The notes beneath the pieces are model-generated. The model was given only the letters and a program-made list of their open reading frames with translations, made no database searches and was not told the origin of the DNA. A stretch of DNA of 64,000 nt. It comes from Pomphorhynchus laevis. Taxonomy: Eukaryota > Acanthocephala > Palaeacanthocephala > Echinorhynchida > Pomphorhynchidae. Location: NCBI GenBank assembly GCA_012934845.2, contig WNNJ02000982.1, positions 1 through 64,000 of the forward strand. Reading direction: 5' to 3'. Position numbers and translations under genes: made by a program. Of the stretch, positions 1 through 30,394 are shown piece by piece (within the stretch, counting starts at the first letter, position 1; the number at the start of each line of letters is the position of its first letter).

Positions 1-1467
1 ATATTTAAATAATTGTATAACATTATTTGCTTCTTATACAAATAATTTAATGAAAATTTTTATCAATAAGAAGAAAAGTTTTATTGTGATTTAATAATAT
101 TTAAATAATTGTATAACATTATTCGCTTCTTATACAATTACTCTTAATGAAACATTTTATCAATAAGAAGAAAAGTTTTATTGTGATTTAATAATATTTA
201 AATAATTGTATAACATTATTTGCTTCTTATACAATTAATTAAATGAAAATTTTTATCAATAAGAAAAAACGTTTTATTGTGATTTAATAATATTTAAATA
301 ATTGTATTACATTATTTGCTTCTTATACAATTACTCTTAATGAAACATTTTATCAATAAGAAGAAAAGTGTTATTGTGATTTAATAATATTTAAATAATT
401 GTATAACATTATTTGTTTCTTATACAAATAATTTAATGAAAATTTTTATCAATAAGAAGAAAAGTGTTATTGTGATTTAATAATATTTAAATAATTGTAT
501 AACATTATTTGCTTCTTATACAAATAATTTAATGAAATTTTTTATCAATAAGAAGAAAAGTTTTATTGTGATTTAATAATATTTAAATAATTGTATAACA
601 TTATTTGCTTCTTATACAAATAATTTAATGAAAATTTTTATCAATAAGAAGAAACGTTTTATTGTGATTTAATAATATTTAAATAATTGTATAACATTAT
701 TCGCTTCTTATACAATTACTCTTAATGAAACATTTTATCAATAAGAAGAAAAGTTTTATTGTGATTTAATAATATTTAAATAATTGTATAACATTATTTG
801 TTTCTTATACAAATAATTTAATGAAAATTTTTATCAATAAGAAGAAAAGTTTTATTGTGATTTAATAATATTTAAATAATTGTATAACATTATTTGCTTC
901 TTATACAAATAATTTAATGAAAATTTTTATCAATAAGAAGAAAAGTTTTATTGTGATTTAATAATATTTAAATAATTGTATAACATTATTTGTTTCTTAT
1001 ACAAATAATTTAATGAAAATTTTTATCAATAAGAAGAAAAGTTTTATTGTGATTTAATAATATTTAAATAATTGTATAACATTATTTGTTTCTTATACAA
1101 ATAATTTAATGAAACGTTTTATCAATAAGAAGAAAAGTGTTATTGTGATTTAATAATATTTAAATAATTGTATAACATTATTTGTTTCTTATACAAATAA
1201 TTTAATGAAAATTTTTATCAATAAGAAGAAAAGTTTTATTGTGATTTAATAATATTTAAATAATTGTATAACATTATTTGTTTCTTATACAATTAATTTA
1301 ATGAAAATTTTTATCAATAAGAAGAAACGTTTTATTGTGATTTAATAATATTTAAATAATTGTATAACATTATTCGCTTCTTATACAATTACTCTTAATG
1401 AAACTTTTTATCAATGAGAAGAAAAGTTTTATTGTGATTTAATAATATTTAAATAATTGTATAACAT
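1..1467. repeat. AT-rich satellite array, 96-97 bp unit (left block)
   Basis: About 15 tandem copies of a 96-97 bp unit run from the window edge, so the array probably continues to the left. Each unit starts ATATTTAAATAATTGTATAA, then has a TTGCTTCTTATAC segment and ends near a TTTTATTGTGATTTAAT segment. Two unit types differ in the middle: one has CAAATAATTTAATGAAAA, the other CAATTACTCTTAATGAAAC. No coding potential is seen. The block stops abruptly where a Penelope-like element begins, and the same satellite resumes after it. Confidence 0.95.
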
Positions 1468-1471
1468 TTAT

Positions 1472-2473
1472 ATGAATAAAATGCTTAAAGTAATTAAAGC
1501 ACATTTTAAAAAATATTGCAAGGTAATCGAAATTAATACTGGTATAAAACACTATTTCAGTATTAATTCTACAAAAGAATTTTTAGAACAGACAAAAGGA
1601 ATAAATTTTCAAAATATAAATACATACGATTTTAGTACGCTTTATACAAATCTAGATTTAGTAGATATTAAAGAAGCGTTAGTAAAATTAATTAATCTTA
1701 TATTCGGAAAAAGATATACATATATATGTTATAATAATTATAACGCCTATCTAACAAAAATTAAACCATCAAATAAATATAAATATATGGATAAAATTGA
1801 ATTAATAGAATCCTTAAATATTTTGATAAATCAAAATTATTTAAAAGTAGGGACATCTATATTTAGACAAATAAAAGGTGTTCCAATGGGTGGTAATAGT
1901 AGCCCAATTATAGCTGACTTGTTTTTAAGCTTTATAGAATATGAATTTGTTCATAACTGTGTAAAAACTAAATCTAAACAATATAAATATATGAAATATA
2001 TGTTTCGATACATTGATGATATATGTGTATTTAATTCTAATAATTTTTATTCAATTAGTGAGCACATTTATCCAGAAAGCCTTATTCTTAACAAAACCAA
2101 TATTAATGATAAAGAAGGTGTATATCTAGATATGAACATTAAATTAACATTAACTAAAACTACTATTAATTTATATCGTAAAGATGACATATTTAAATTT
2201 ACAAGAAACATATTTTTGCATGAGCATTCATGCATACCATATAATATAAAATATAATACATTAAATAATGAAATTTTAAGAATTGCAACAATTTGTAATG
2301 ATATTGGCTTTCTTAAAAATCATTTAAATAATTTAATAGATACATATTTTAAACTAGGTTACTATAAAAATAACATCAAGCAGAAAATAGTAAAATATAT
2401 AAATCAACACAATAATATAAAGAATAAATTTAAACTCTTAAGTGGCAAATTTTTATGGATGAATAATAAATAA
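1472..2473 (+). CDS. PLE reverse transcriptase, N-terminally truncated
   Basis: Reverse transcriptase that would copy the element RNA. The open frame holds the core RT motifs in order: YDFSTLYTNL (motif A), IKGVPMGGNSSPIIADLF (motif B) and FRYIDDICVF (motif C with the catalytic DD). A VYLDMNIKL segment follows, like the FLD..I block of PLE and telomerase-type RTs. The frame starts at the satellite junction, so the N-terminal RT region is absent; that region survives in inverted form at 42.7-43.5 kb and includes an LHKNPKKLRF block. The Met at 1472 is therefore not a natural start. The frame is uninterrupted to its stop at 2473, which suggests a fairly recent insertion. No endonuclease domain follows. 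The PLE assignment is firm; the subfamily is not determined. Confidence 0.85.
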   Translation: MNKMLKVIKAHFKKYCKVIEINTGIKHYFSINSTKEFLEQTKGINFQNINTYDFSTLYTNLDLVDIKEALVKLINLIFGKRYTYICYNNYNAYLTKIKPSNKYKYMDKIELIESLNILINQNYLKVGTSIFRQIKGVPMGGNSSPIIADLFLSFIEYEFVHNCVKTKSKQYKYMKYMFRYIDDICVFNSNNFYSISEHIYPESLILNKTNINDKEGVYLDMNIKLTLTKTTINLYRKDDIFKFTRNIFLHEHSCIPYNIKYNTLNNEILRIATICNDIGFLKNHLNNLIDTYFKLGYYKNNIKQKIVKYINQHNNIKNKFKLLSGKFLWMNNK

Positions 2474-2486
2474 TATACTTTGCATT

Positions 2487-2627
2487 AGAATAAGATACTA
2501 GATAGTTATTTCAGAGGAAATACATCATTAGCATGTATTTGGCCCCGCTGCTATGTTGGGTAGAGGAGTTAGGGGCCGAAACCTGATAGCATAGCAGTTC
2601 CTCCTGATGACCTCTAATTCTTATTCT
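2487..2627 (+). ncRNA. Hammerhead-like three-way-junction RNA at the PLE 3' end
   Basis: Three helices meet at bases matching a hammerhead core. Outer stem: AGAATAAG (2487) with CTTATTCT (2620), plus AGAG (2513) with CTCT (2612). GAAA follows at 2517. Then comes a hairpin with TACAT (2521) paired to ATGTA (2533), a UU/H site, and a long arm with CTGCTATG (2548) paired to CATAGCAG (2590). The arm returns to CTGATGA at 2604. The order GAAA, UH, CTGATGA is the type II permutation. PLEs are known to carry hammerhead ribozymes, which supports the reading. The base of the long arm pairs poorly (U opposite C, then GG/CC and an internal loop), so self-cleavage is not assured. Confidence 0.6.
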
Positions 2628-2845
2628 GATACAACGTCTGTTATTTATTAGTCAATTCATAAAAATGACGTTTATTTTAAATTTTATTTTTTATTTTTTA
2701 TTTTTTAACTTGATTAAAATTATAGAAAATCTAAAAACAATTATTAATTTTATTATTTAATTATTAAATTTTGATTTAGCATTATTATGTTTTGTTTATT
2801 TTATAATTATATAACAATACGTAGACTCAGTTAGCTGATTTAATT

Positions 2846-4150
2846 ATTTGTTTCTTATACAAATAATTTAATGAAAATTTTTATCAATAAGAAGAAAAGT
2901 TTTATTGTGATTTAATAATATTTAAATAATTGTATAACATTATTTGCTTCTTATACAAATAATTTAATGAAAATTTTTATCAATAAGAAGAAAAGTTTTA
3001 TTGTGATTTAATAATATTTAAATAATTGTATAACATTATTTGTTTCTTATACAAATAATTTAATGAAAATTTTTATCAATAAGAAGAAAAGTGTTATTGT
3101 GATTTAATAATATTTAAATAATTGTATAACATTATTTGCTTCTTATACAAATAATTTAATGAAAATTTTTATCAATAAGAAGAAAAGTTTTATTGTGATT
3201 TAATAATATTTAAATAATTGTATAACATTATTTGCTTCTTATACAATTACTCTTAATGAAACATTTTATCAATAAGAAGAAACGTTTTATTGTGATTTAA
3301 TAATATTTAAATAATTGTATAACATTATTTGCTTCTTATACAATTAATTTAATGAAAATTTTTATCAATAAGAAGAAAAGTTTTATTGTGATTTAATAAT
3401 ATTTAAATAATTGTATAACATTATTCGCTTCTTATACAATTACTCTTAATGAAACATTTTATCAATAAGAAGAAACGTTTTATTGTGATTTAATAATATT
3501 TAAATAATTGTATAACATTATTTGCTTCTTATACAATTAATTTAATGAAAATTTTTATCAATAAGAAGAAAAGTTTTATTGTGATTTAATAATATTTAAA
3601 TAATTGTATAACATTATTTGTTTCTTATACAAATAATTTAATGAAAATTTTTATCAATAAGAAGAAAAGTTTTATTGTGATTTAATAATATTTAAATAAT
3701 TGTATAACATTATTTGCTTCTTATACAAATAATTTAATGAAAATTTTTATCAATAAGAAGAAAAGTTTTATTGTGATTTAATAATATTTAAATAATTGTA
3801 TAACATTATTTGCTTCTTATACAAATAATTTAATGAAAATTTTTATCAATAAGAAGAAAAGTTTTATTGTGATTTAATAATATTTAAATAATTGTATAAC
3901 ATTATTTGCTTCTTATACAAATAATTTAATGAAAATTTTTATCAATAAGAAGAAAAGTTTTATTGTGATTTAATAATATTTAAATAATTGTAAAACATTA
4001 TTTGCTTCTTATACAATTACTCTTAATGAAAATTTTTATCAATAAGAAGAAACGTTTTATTGTGATTTAATAATATTTAAATAATTGTATAACATTATTT
4101 GCTTCTTATACAAATAATTTAATGAAAATTTTTATCAATAAGAAGAAAAC
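2846..4150. repeat. AT-rich satellite array, 96-97 bp unit (right block)
   Basis: About 13-14 further copies of the satellite seen at 1-1467, in the same orientation and phase, resume directly after the PLE insert. Most units are of the CAAATAATTTAATG type, with scattered CAATTACTCTTAATG units. The array ends near 4148, where AAGAAGAAAAC runs into unrelated sequence. Confidence 0.95.
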
Positions 4151-4478
4151 TTTTCTTTCGATGTAATGATATTTCTTGCATAATGATATAAATATTTTAA
4201 TTTTTGTATTATTTTTTGTTGATGTGGATCGATTTTTTGATGTAACAATGCTGGAAGTGATGATCAGCAACAACAAAAATAGTTCGCTTTTAAATTAAAA
4301 ATTAAGAGGTATATAAATATATTATCATTAGTTAGTTTTATTTCCAGAAATATAAGAGAATAATATTATTTTTGAATTTTCTCTAATGCGATTGGGATCT
4401 TCGGGAAACACTGAATGTTTTAAGACTCCCTCTTAACGACACTGGGTCAGTTTCAGGGTCCACCTTGATCTCTTTTAG

Positions 4479-4636
4479 ACATTTATGAGATGATTCAAGT
4501 TAGATCCAGATATACACTAAATGGAGTGGTCGAGCACGCATTATCACATGAAAAGGAAAGGGAGTGTTTCAAATGTGTTGTTGTCGAAACAAATTTGAAT
4601 TTTCTTGATAATAGAAATTGGAGTGAACAATTTTGG
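4479..4636 (+). CDS. Candidate protein-coding exon, unidentified
   Basis: An open stretch of 52 codons is bounded by TCTCTTTTAG before and GTAAGT after, both good splice-site matches. It reads about IYEMIQVRSRYTLNGVVEHA and continues with a Cys-Phe-Lys-Cys pair and a VVVETNLNFL segment, ending at codon phase 0. I do not recognise the family. It lies 664 bp upstream of the first visible PABP exon, but its sequence does not resemble a PABP N-terminus. It could be an exon of another host gene, or chance. No partner exon was found between it and the satellite. Confidence 0.3.
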
Positions 4637-5299
4637 GTAAGTCAATTATTGGTCGCTACATAATTTGATTTTACGAAGTATACGGAACGAAGTGGAAGCA
4701 TTCAACATAAAATCTACGGAAACTGTTTTATATAGGATTTTGTCGTGCCTTTATAAATTTGCTTGAATTGTTTATTTTGAAAATTTGAAGGTTCACTTGT
4801 AACCGAAAAGTCCTAATTATGATTCAAAATATTATTGCACAACTTTATAGAATTTGTACCAAGTAATTAATCCTTTAGTATCAAATCTCATTATGTTGTC
4901 TTATTATTGTTTGCAAGATATATATGGAATAGTGACAACGTTACGCTTGCTAGTTAAACATATGCATTACATTTTTAAATTTTATGTATTTGACGAATCG
5001 GTTATGAAAGCTTAAAAAGGAGGTTCTTTAAATGTTATATTTTGTCGTTGTAAGAACTAAAAATTGAATTGTTAGTTCTTAAATAATTTTATATTAATGA
5101 ACTTAATATCAAGTTATCTATAAATGTAAAAAGATAAAATTATTTTAAATACTTTAAAATAATATTTATAAAAAAATTTACTCACTTTTAATGCATTAGT
5201 TATATCAACAGAAAAGTTTGTTTTCTTTAATAAATTTTGTTTTGGTGTGAAATTGGTTAGCTAAACTTATGTTTTTATCAATATGCGTCCACTTTTTAG

Positions 5300-25073
<19,774 letters not shown>

Positions 25074-27230
25074 TCTTGGCGGAGACAGTGATGGTGATGG
25101 TAAAATGGCAAGAGTGACAGACGGGTATCTTAACTCGTGTAAAACATACCAGCTTTTACACACCATCACCGGATGATTGGCAGACTAAATCACTGTTGAT
25201 GGGAATACGTTTGGTTTTAGCTAACCAGGAACAATACACCACCATAGACTACATGTTTGTGTAATATCGTCGTGGTTGTTTGTACGATATAATTATTAAA
25301 TCTTGTAGCCGCATCTACAATATACTTAAACTGTGTTCATCATTTAACCTAGTAATACTGAGTCAACTAACCCCCTTAAAATTTCCGTTGTTCGAGAACC
25401 TTTGAATCTTTACAATTATTTATTTCTCACACAATGTAATAGATCATAATGATATTAAGCAGAGGCATTGTTGTTTAGCAGCTACAATGGCGACGACATC
25501 AACGATTTGGATATAGTCGCTAACATTACGCCATTGCCGGTTTTATATCTGATTGATTGTTTATACTGAAAACATTGTTGATGTTTCGATATTACCTTTT
25601 ATTTCCATTGCACACTAGTATACTGATTGGGGGTATGGGTCCAAATCGTAACAGTAGTAAGATCACACCCTATGTTTACTCTGCTTGGGTTTCTAACGAA
25701 CCTTTTGTAAATATGTCGCAAATAACGATAATAAACGACTACCTTCTCTATGTACGGCAGAGACTCAATGTAGAGTCGCTAATCGCCCCCCCCCAACTTT
25801 CATCAATTTTGTCAAATCAACTGTCTCTGGTGATTTGTTCTCTGCCCTTATATTGTTGTTGTGTTAAGGTTTGCCTGCTCATTCATTGTAAACGGCCACC
25901 GAATCACATTTTGTCCTTCTCAACACCATCCTCTTTCTATTGTTAACTATTTAAAATATTGTGGATTCTTGTATTTCTTGTAATAATAAACGTGAAAACT
26001 AAACTAAATATGTTGCGATACAAGTAGAAGACACGAATATACGTTTTACTGAACATTTTCCTATAATTACTGCTGCTTAAAAAATCAATTAGATGGAGGA
26101 GAAAGGTATCCTCCTTATATATATGATTTTGATCGCTACTAATACATTGATACTTGCATAGTAGAATATAATCGTTCTTTTGTTGGTACGTTTCTATGAC
26201 CGCCACCGCCTGAACACAGAAAATGTAACTGATTAATTGAGGTACGACAATAGTTGTGAGTAATTTATCCACCTCCACTGGTGGCGTCGTTGCCCTCACC
26301 ATGTCACCCGTTTTTAAATAACCTCATTCGTATAATGATTTTTTCTTCCAATATGTATATGATATAAAACTACCAACATCATTTCCTTTTCCTATTATGC
26401 CTCCTTTATATTAACAGTTTATCATCGTTACCCTTCTATGACGGCCGCCGTTGCTGCTGATAATGGACAGAAGCGTAATCATCAACGTCGACAACATTAT
26501 GTCAGCAATTCGTAATTGGCTAATTTAAATAAGATATTACGTGATCGCAAAAGCATTAAATGGCAAATCGTCGTCGTAACTTAGGTAAAGAACAGATTAA
26601 GAACGAACGTGTATGTTTTACTTCTTTATCGCCCTGCTACGGAACATTCATTTTTGTCAACAAAAAACATGTGTACTCTACGGTGAATTGACTATGTTAC
26701 TCAGAATTTTTTGATATACCGTTCGCATATACTATATTTCTCGTAGAATTTAGAAAACGAATAAAATGGTTACTGATCTTTTGTATATTAAATAACTGCA
26801 ACTGTATCTATATAAGAATTATGCCTTTTATATTTATAGCAATATCATCTTCAATGAATTTAAAGTACTTGACGCTTGTGATTTTTGTTTTTCTAAACTC
26901 ACTCACCGCCAATGCTTACGCTTGCTTTTCTTAGTTTAATAGAATACCTATATCATTATAACAATATTTTAAAAGAAATTAAAATAATTTTAAGGTATAA
27001 AAATGCAAGCAAAATATCTAAAAAAATATATTTTGTTATACTAAATAATTGCAGCTAAATTATATATTTGGCTGCATATTGTATATTGTTTATTAATAGT
27101 AAATAAATTAATACTATGTTTTATAATGTTGTTATGATTGTTGATAATGTTAATTAATATTAATATTATTATTAATTTGAATCATTGAAAATTGGATGAC
27201 TTTTTTTTATTCTGCAGGCTACTTTAATCC
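25074..27230 (+). other. PABP 3' UTR and following intergenic sequence
   Basis: No convincing coding frame. The first part is presumably the PABP 3' UTR. An AATAAA occurs near 25984, but the true cleavage site cannot be chosen from sequence alone. A few short frames, for example one beginning MTAAVAADNG near 26440, look like chance in a stretch of higher GC. From 26.6 kb on the sequence is AT-rich and featureless. Confidence 0.5.
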
Positions 27231-27234
27231 TATA

Positions 27235-27440
27235 TATACGCCAACTTCATTACTCTACATTTCAGTATTGGTTGACCTCATTAGCAAATACCTCCAATAC
27301 CTTCGTCTCACGTTCCGGTCATTTTAATGTTGGATGACGATCACTCGATTCGTCCGCTGTATTGACAAGGACCGAAACGTGAAACGTAGATATTGAATCA
27401 GTAGCTGATGAAGTCCACCTATACTGGAATGTTGGCTTGT
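27235..27440. repeat. Two inverted copies of a hammerhead-like sequence
   Basis: The right copy (about 27355-27440, +) has GGACCGAAACGTGAAACGTAG and then CAGTAGCTGATGAAGTCC. GGAC pairs with GTCC, ACGT pairs with ACGT around GAA, and a UA site follows, giving type II hammerhead order. The left copy (27235-27335) is a diverged reverse complement, with CACGTTCCGGTC and GACCTCATTAGC. The long arm needed between UA and CTGATGA does not pair well, so cleavage ability is doubtful. GAAACG/CTGATGA signatures of this sort occur in PLE tails of many animals. No RT is adjacent. Confidence 0.4.
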
Positions 27441-27884
27441 AAATAAAATTTAAACAATGTGTAGTCTCATCAAAAATTTCAATTGTAACAATGACTGCAC
27501 AATTAATTAAACTTCAAATTAGTTAATATTTTTGTGCAGAAATTTAAGTTTTAACTAGGCTCAAATTTCAAATTAGAAATAAATTAATTTAAACCAAGAA
27601 AATTATATATTCTCAAACATTTTGACTTCAGGTTACACCATTATTATATTTTCATTATAAATTTATATTTTCATCCTGGACGTGCTTATTTTAATTTTGA
27701 ATTTGTTAGGGCATATGTTAGATTGATTTTCACAGTTTGAAATTATTGATATTTGACAATATAACCTTTGTCAGAAGTATTGAAACTATGTAGTCCTGCC
27801 TGATACGATATTCTTTTCTAATTTTCAAGCAAGTTTGATGAATTTTTCTTTTTCTTATAATTTTACAATATACAAGCAACAAAA

Positions 27885-28235
27885 TATTATTAAAATTGTA
27901 TTTAAACTATTAAACGGAAATTTTTATGGATAATAACCAATGTGCTTTGGATTAGAATAAGGTACTAGATAATATAATTTCATAAGAGGAAATACGTCAT
28001 TAGCATGTATTTGGCCCCTAGGCTATGTTGGGTCGATGAATCTGGGTCTGAAACCTGATAACATTGCAGTTCCTACTGATGACCTCTAATCCTTATTCTG
28101 ATAGAACGTCTGTTATTTATTAGTCAATTCATAAAAATTGATTTTTATTTTAAATTTCAATTTTAAATTTAAACTTTTTTTAACTATTCTTAATTTATAT
28201 ATAGTAAAAAATACATAGACTTAGTTATCTGATCT
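27885..28235 (+). mobile_element. Endonuclease-less PLE, copy 2, only the 3' end
   Basis: Begins in the last codons of the RT frame (AAATTTTTATGGATAATAA-type) and runs through the structured RNA to a tail ending ACTTAGTTATCTGAT. It is more diverged than copies 1 and 3. Confidence 0.8.
27954..28099 (+). ncRNA. Hammerhead-like RNA, PLE copy 2
   Basis: The same layout as at 2487-2627: AGAATAAG/CTTATTCT outer stem, AGAGGAAA, hairpin AAATACGT/ATGTATTT (a G-U pair replaces A-U), and CTGATGA at 28076-28082 followed by CCTCT. The long arm is altered to TAGGCTATG against CATTGCAG and pairs less well. The core bases are kept although the loop sequences have drifted. Confidence 0.55.
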
Positions 28236-28239
28236 GATT

Positions 28240-28950
28240 TGTGTGATGAATTGGAAATTCAAAGAAGTGTATATTTTCAGAACCGAGGTAAGAAAGTTGC
28301 CTTTGCGACTATGAGCTGATGTTTAGACCAAAGAGTATTTAGCATATTTCCATTATTGCACAAAAGAGTAATCGCTCAGGAATATACAATTTGTTATTGT
28401 ATAATTTTTACAATATAGTCTTCCGGTACAATTTGTTATTGTACCTGAAGACTGCGTTGATTAATATACTGTAAGTTTGTCTGGCTATCTCGACAGCGTT
28501 GCCCAATATGTATCAACAACATTCAATACTAGTTCAACAACGAGCGTATTTTATCCAGAGATGACTTTACACAGGGGGATGCTTTTTTTATGGCAACATT
28601 TGCAGCTGTCATTCTCCCGCTAATTTTGAGCACAAGGGAAAATGTTTCTTCAGTACGGCACTTGTTGCACGCGGACGACGGCAACCTAGTTGACAGTCCC
28701 GAGGAGGTGTAGGACGCATATAGGTTTTTAAACGCATATAGGGTATAACTTTCTTCATAATTAACTACTTACAATAGCAATATTATTTTTATTTTACCTT
28801 GATATAAGAGAACATTTTTATTTTATCACGATATAAGAGAACAGCTCGTTTTCCATTGTCAACGCTGTTCACAACATCATCACTAAACCCCTTTTAAATT
28901 GTCTTCGTTAAAATTTTCTTGGTTCTTAAAATTCTTACACTTAAACATAC
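28240..28950. other. Unassigned sequence before LINE C1
   Basis: No coding frame or repeat recognised. A GC-richer patch at 28590-28720 (GCACGCGGACGACGGCAAC) may be the 5' UTR of LINE C1 or part of an older insertion. Confidence 0.4.
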
Positions 28951-28954
28951 AGCT

Positions 28955-29065
28955 ATCATTCGCGAACGTTCTATCCACGAACCCTCAATAGCAATCAGTT
29001 TACTTGCAGCAATCATTATCAATCATTGAATTCGACGGCAGATATTATCTGATACGACGATATTA
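28955..29065 (+). repeat. 110-bp duplicate of a LINE C1 ORF1 segment lying upstream of ORF1
   Basis: About 110 bp, from ATCATTCGCGAACGTT to TACGACGATAT, matches 29613-29722 inside ORF1 at roughly nine bases in ten, 658 bp further on. It is a displaced direct copy, perhaps from template switching during insertion, or from a tandem duplication that later decayed. Confidence 0.85.
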
Positions 29066-29178
29066 AAAAGTTTGAGAAATAATATACATACACTACTTAT
29101 ACAACATTATAATTAAAGACAAATTATAAAGACACCTTCTAAGCTAAGAAATTAATCTATTGAATATTCATTGAACAC

Positions 29179-30187
29179 ATGACCAACAAACAGCTAAAAG
29201 ACGATATAGAAACGTCGTTTGTATCGCAACAAGTTTGTTGCAATGCACCCGACTGTGGTATCTGGACAACGATTACCTGCACAGAAAATATGGTACGTTC
29301 CTTGTCGATAAAAACTTTTTTCTGTGGCTTCTGCTGTGCTCAAATGATAGGTAAGCTACAGATTAATTCACAGACATGTAACCTTTTTGGACACTGCTCT
29401 AAATACTCTTGAGCCTGGAACAACGAATGTCAATGATGTCGATGAAAATGATGAAAATACACAATCTACTGATGAATCAGGGACCAACAATATAAGCTTA
29501 CTTGGTTATGATCAAGATTCAATGTCTTTGCTTAATGATAATTTTATTGAAAATCATGATATTAGTTACCAGCCAGTATGCTCAAGTATTGATACTCTAT
29601 CTACTGTTAAATATCATTCGCGAACGTTCTCTCCACGGACCCTTAATAGCAACCAGTTTACTTGCAGCAATCATTATCAATCAGTGAATTCGACGGCAGA
29701 TATAATCCGCTACGACGATATGCCAAGATCTCTCCTGAGATCTGACGATGCTGGGAATCATGCAAACTCTCAACAGATTGATAGTGGCATTTCTGCCCAA
29801 AAGTCTGAACATGTTCCATATGCCACGCCTACTCACATAATGTCACTCTCTCATAATTCTGACGATACTGGGATTCATGCAAACTCTCAACAGATTGATA
29901 GCGCCATTTCTACACAAAAGTCTGAACATGTTCAATATGCCACGTCTACTCATATAATGTCAGTCTTTCATAATTCTGCAGACATTCACAGCCGTTTTGT
30001 CAAAGGGAGTAAAATGTTTTCGCCGCCGATGTTAAAAATTATATATAAACGTGTAGCTTATGATCGATCAAGTTGCGTGATATTCGCTAATATACCTGAA
30101 TCGAGTTCTGTCACTGCTCAAGGTCGCTTAGACAACGATGTTACCTCTGTACGGTCAGTTATCTCATCGCAAAGTTTGCATACTTAA
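29179..30187 (+). CDS. LINE C1 ORF1 with a finger-like motif and an internal 39-residue duplication
   Basis: 29179-29412 reads MTNKQLKDDIET and CCNAPDCGIWTTITC...FFCGFC, the same compact Cys/Trp pattern as ORF1 of families A and B. The protein moves to another frame near 29390 and runs to 30187. A 117-bp unit beginning TCTGACGATGCTGGG (29741) is repeated in tandem at 29858, giving two 39-residue repeats with HANSQQIDS and QKSEHV. Near the end comes DRSSCVIFANIPESSSVTAQ, like the RNA-binding region of the A/B ORF1. Sixty bases from the 5' duplicate also recur upstream. Confidence 0.7.
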
Positions 30188-30394
30188 GGATCTATCGCGT
30201 AACGACCGGAACGCTTCGCGAATGCCAAAAAAAGATAACTGAGCGTTTAGCCTCTGGAGAAATAAATCTATGCATACGGAATTATCAGGTGTGCCATCGC
30301 AGACCTTTTGTTCGCTGGAAACCCATCTGCCTTTCCATGAATCAGGATCAATAGGAATGCTAATTGATTTTAAAAAGTACGGCAATCATATGAC

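Larger units (their letters stand above)
1468..2845 (+). mobile_element. Endonuclease-less Penelope-like element (PLE), copy 1, 5'-truncated, inserted in the satellite
   Basis: Satellite sequence breaks after ATAACATT, and the next bases already lie inside the reverse transcriptase reading frame. The insert ends with CAGTTAGCTGATTT, a 3' end also seen at about 44140 and in weaker form at 28220, after which the satellite resumes at ATTATTTG. Only ATT at the junctions could be a target-site duplication. The insert carries a partial RT frame (1472-2473), a structured RNA segment (2487-2627) and an AT-rich tail. No GIY-YIG endonuclease is visible downstream of the RT, so it resembles the endonuclease-deficient PLEs. 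Other copies at 27.9, 41.9, 42.7-44.1, 45.8-46.5 and 46.6-47.1 kb are incomplete too. Confidence 0.85.

Noticed and set aside
1-4150. Satellite blocks on both sides of the PLE as long terminal repeats
   Set aside because: The blocks are tandem 97-bp arrays in the same phase, and the other PLE copies lack them, so they are the target rather than part of the element.
25557-25946. 129-residue open frame downstream of PABP
   Set aside because: No recognisable motif, uneven composition and a position in the presumed 3' UTR; probably chance.
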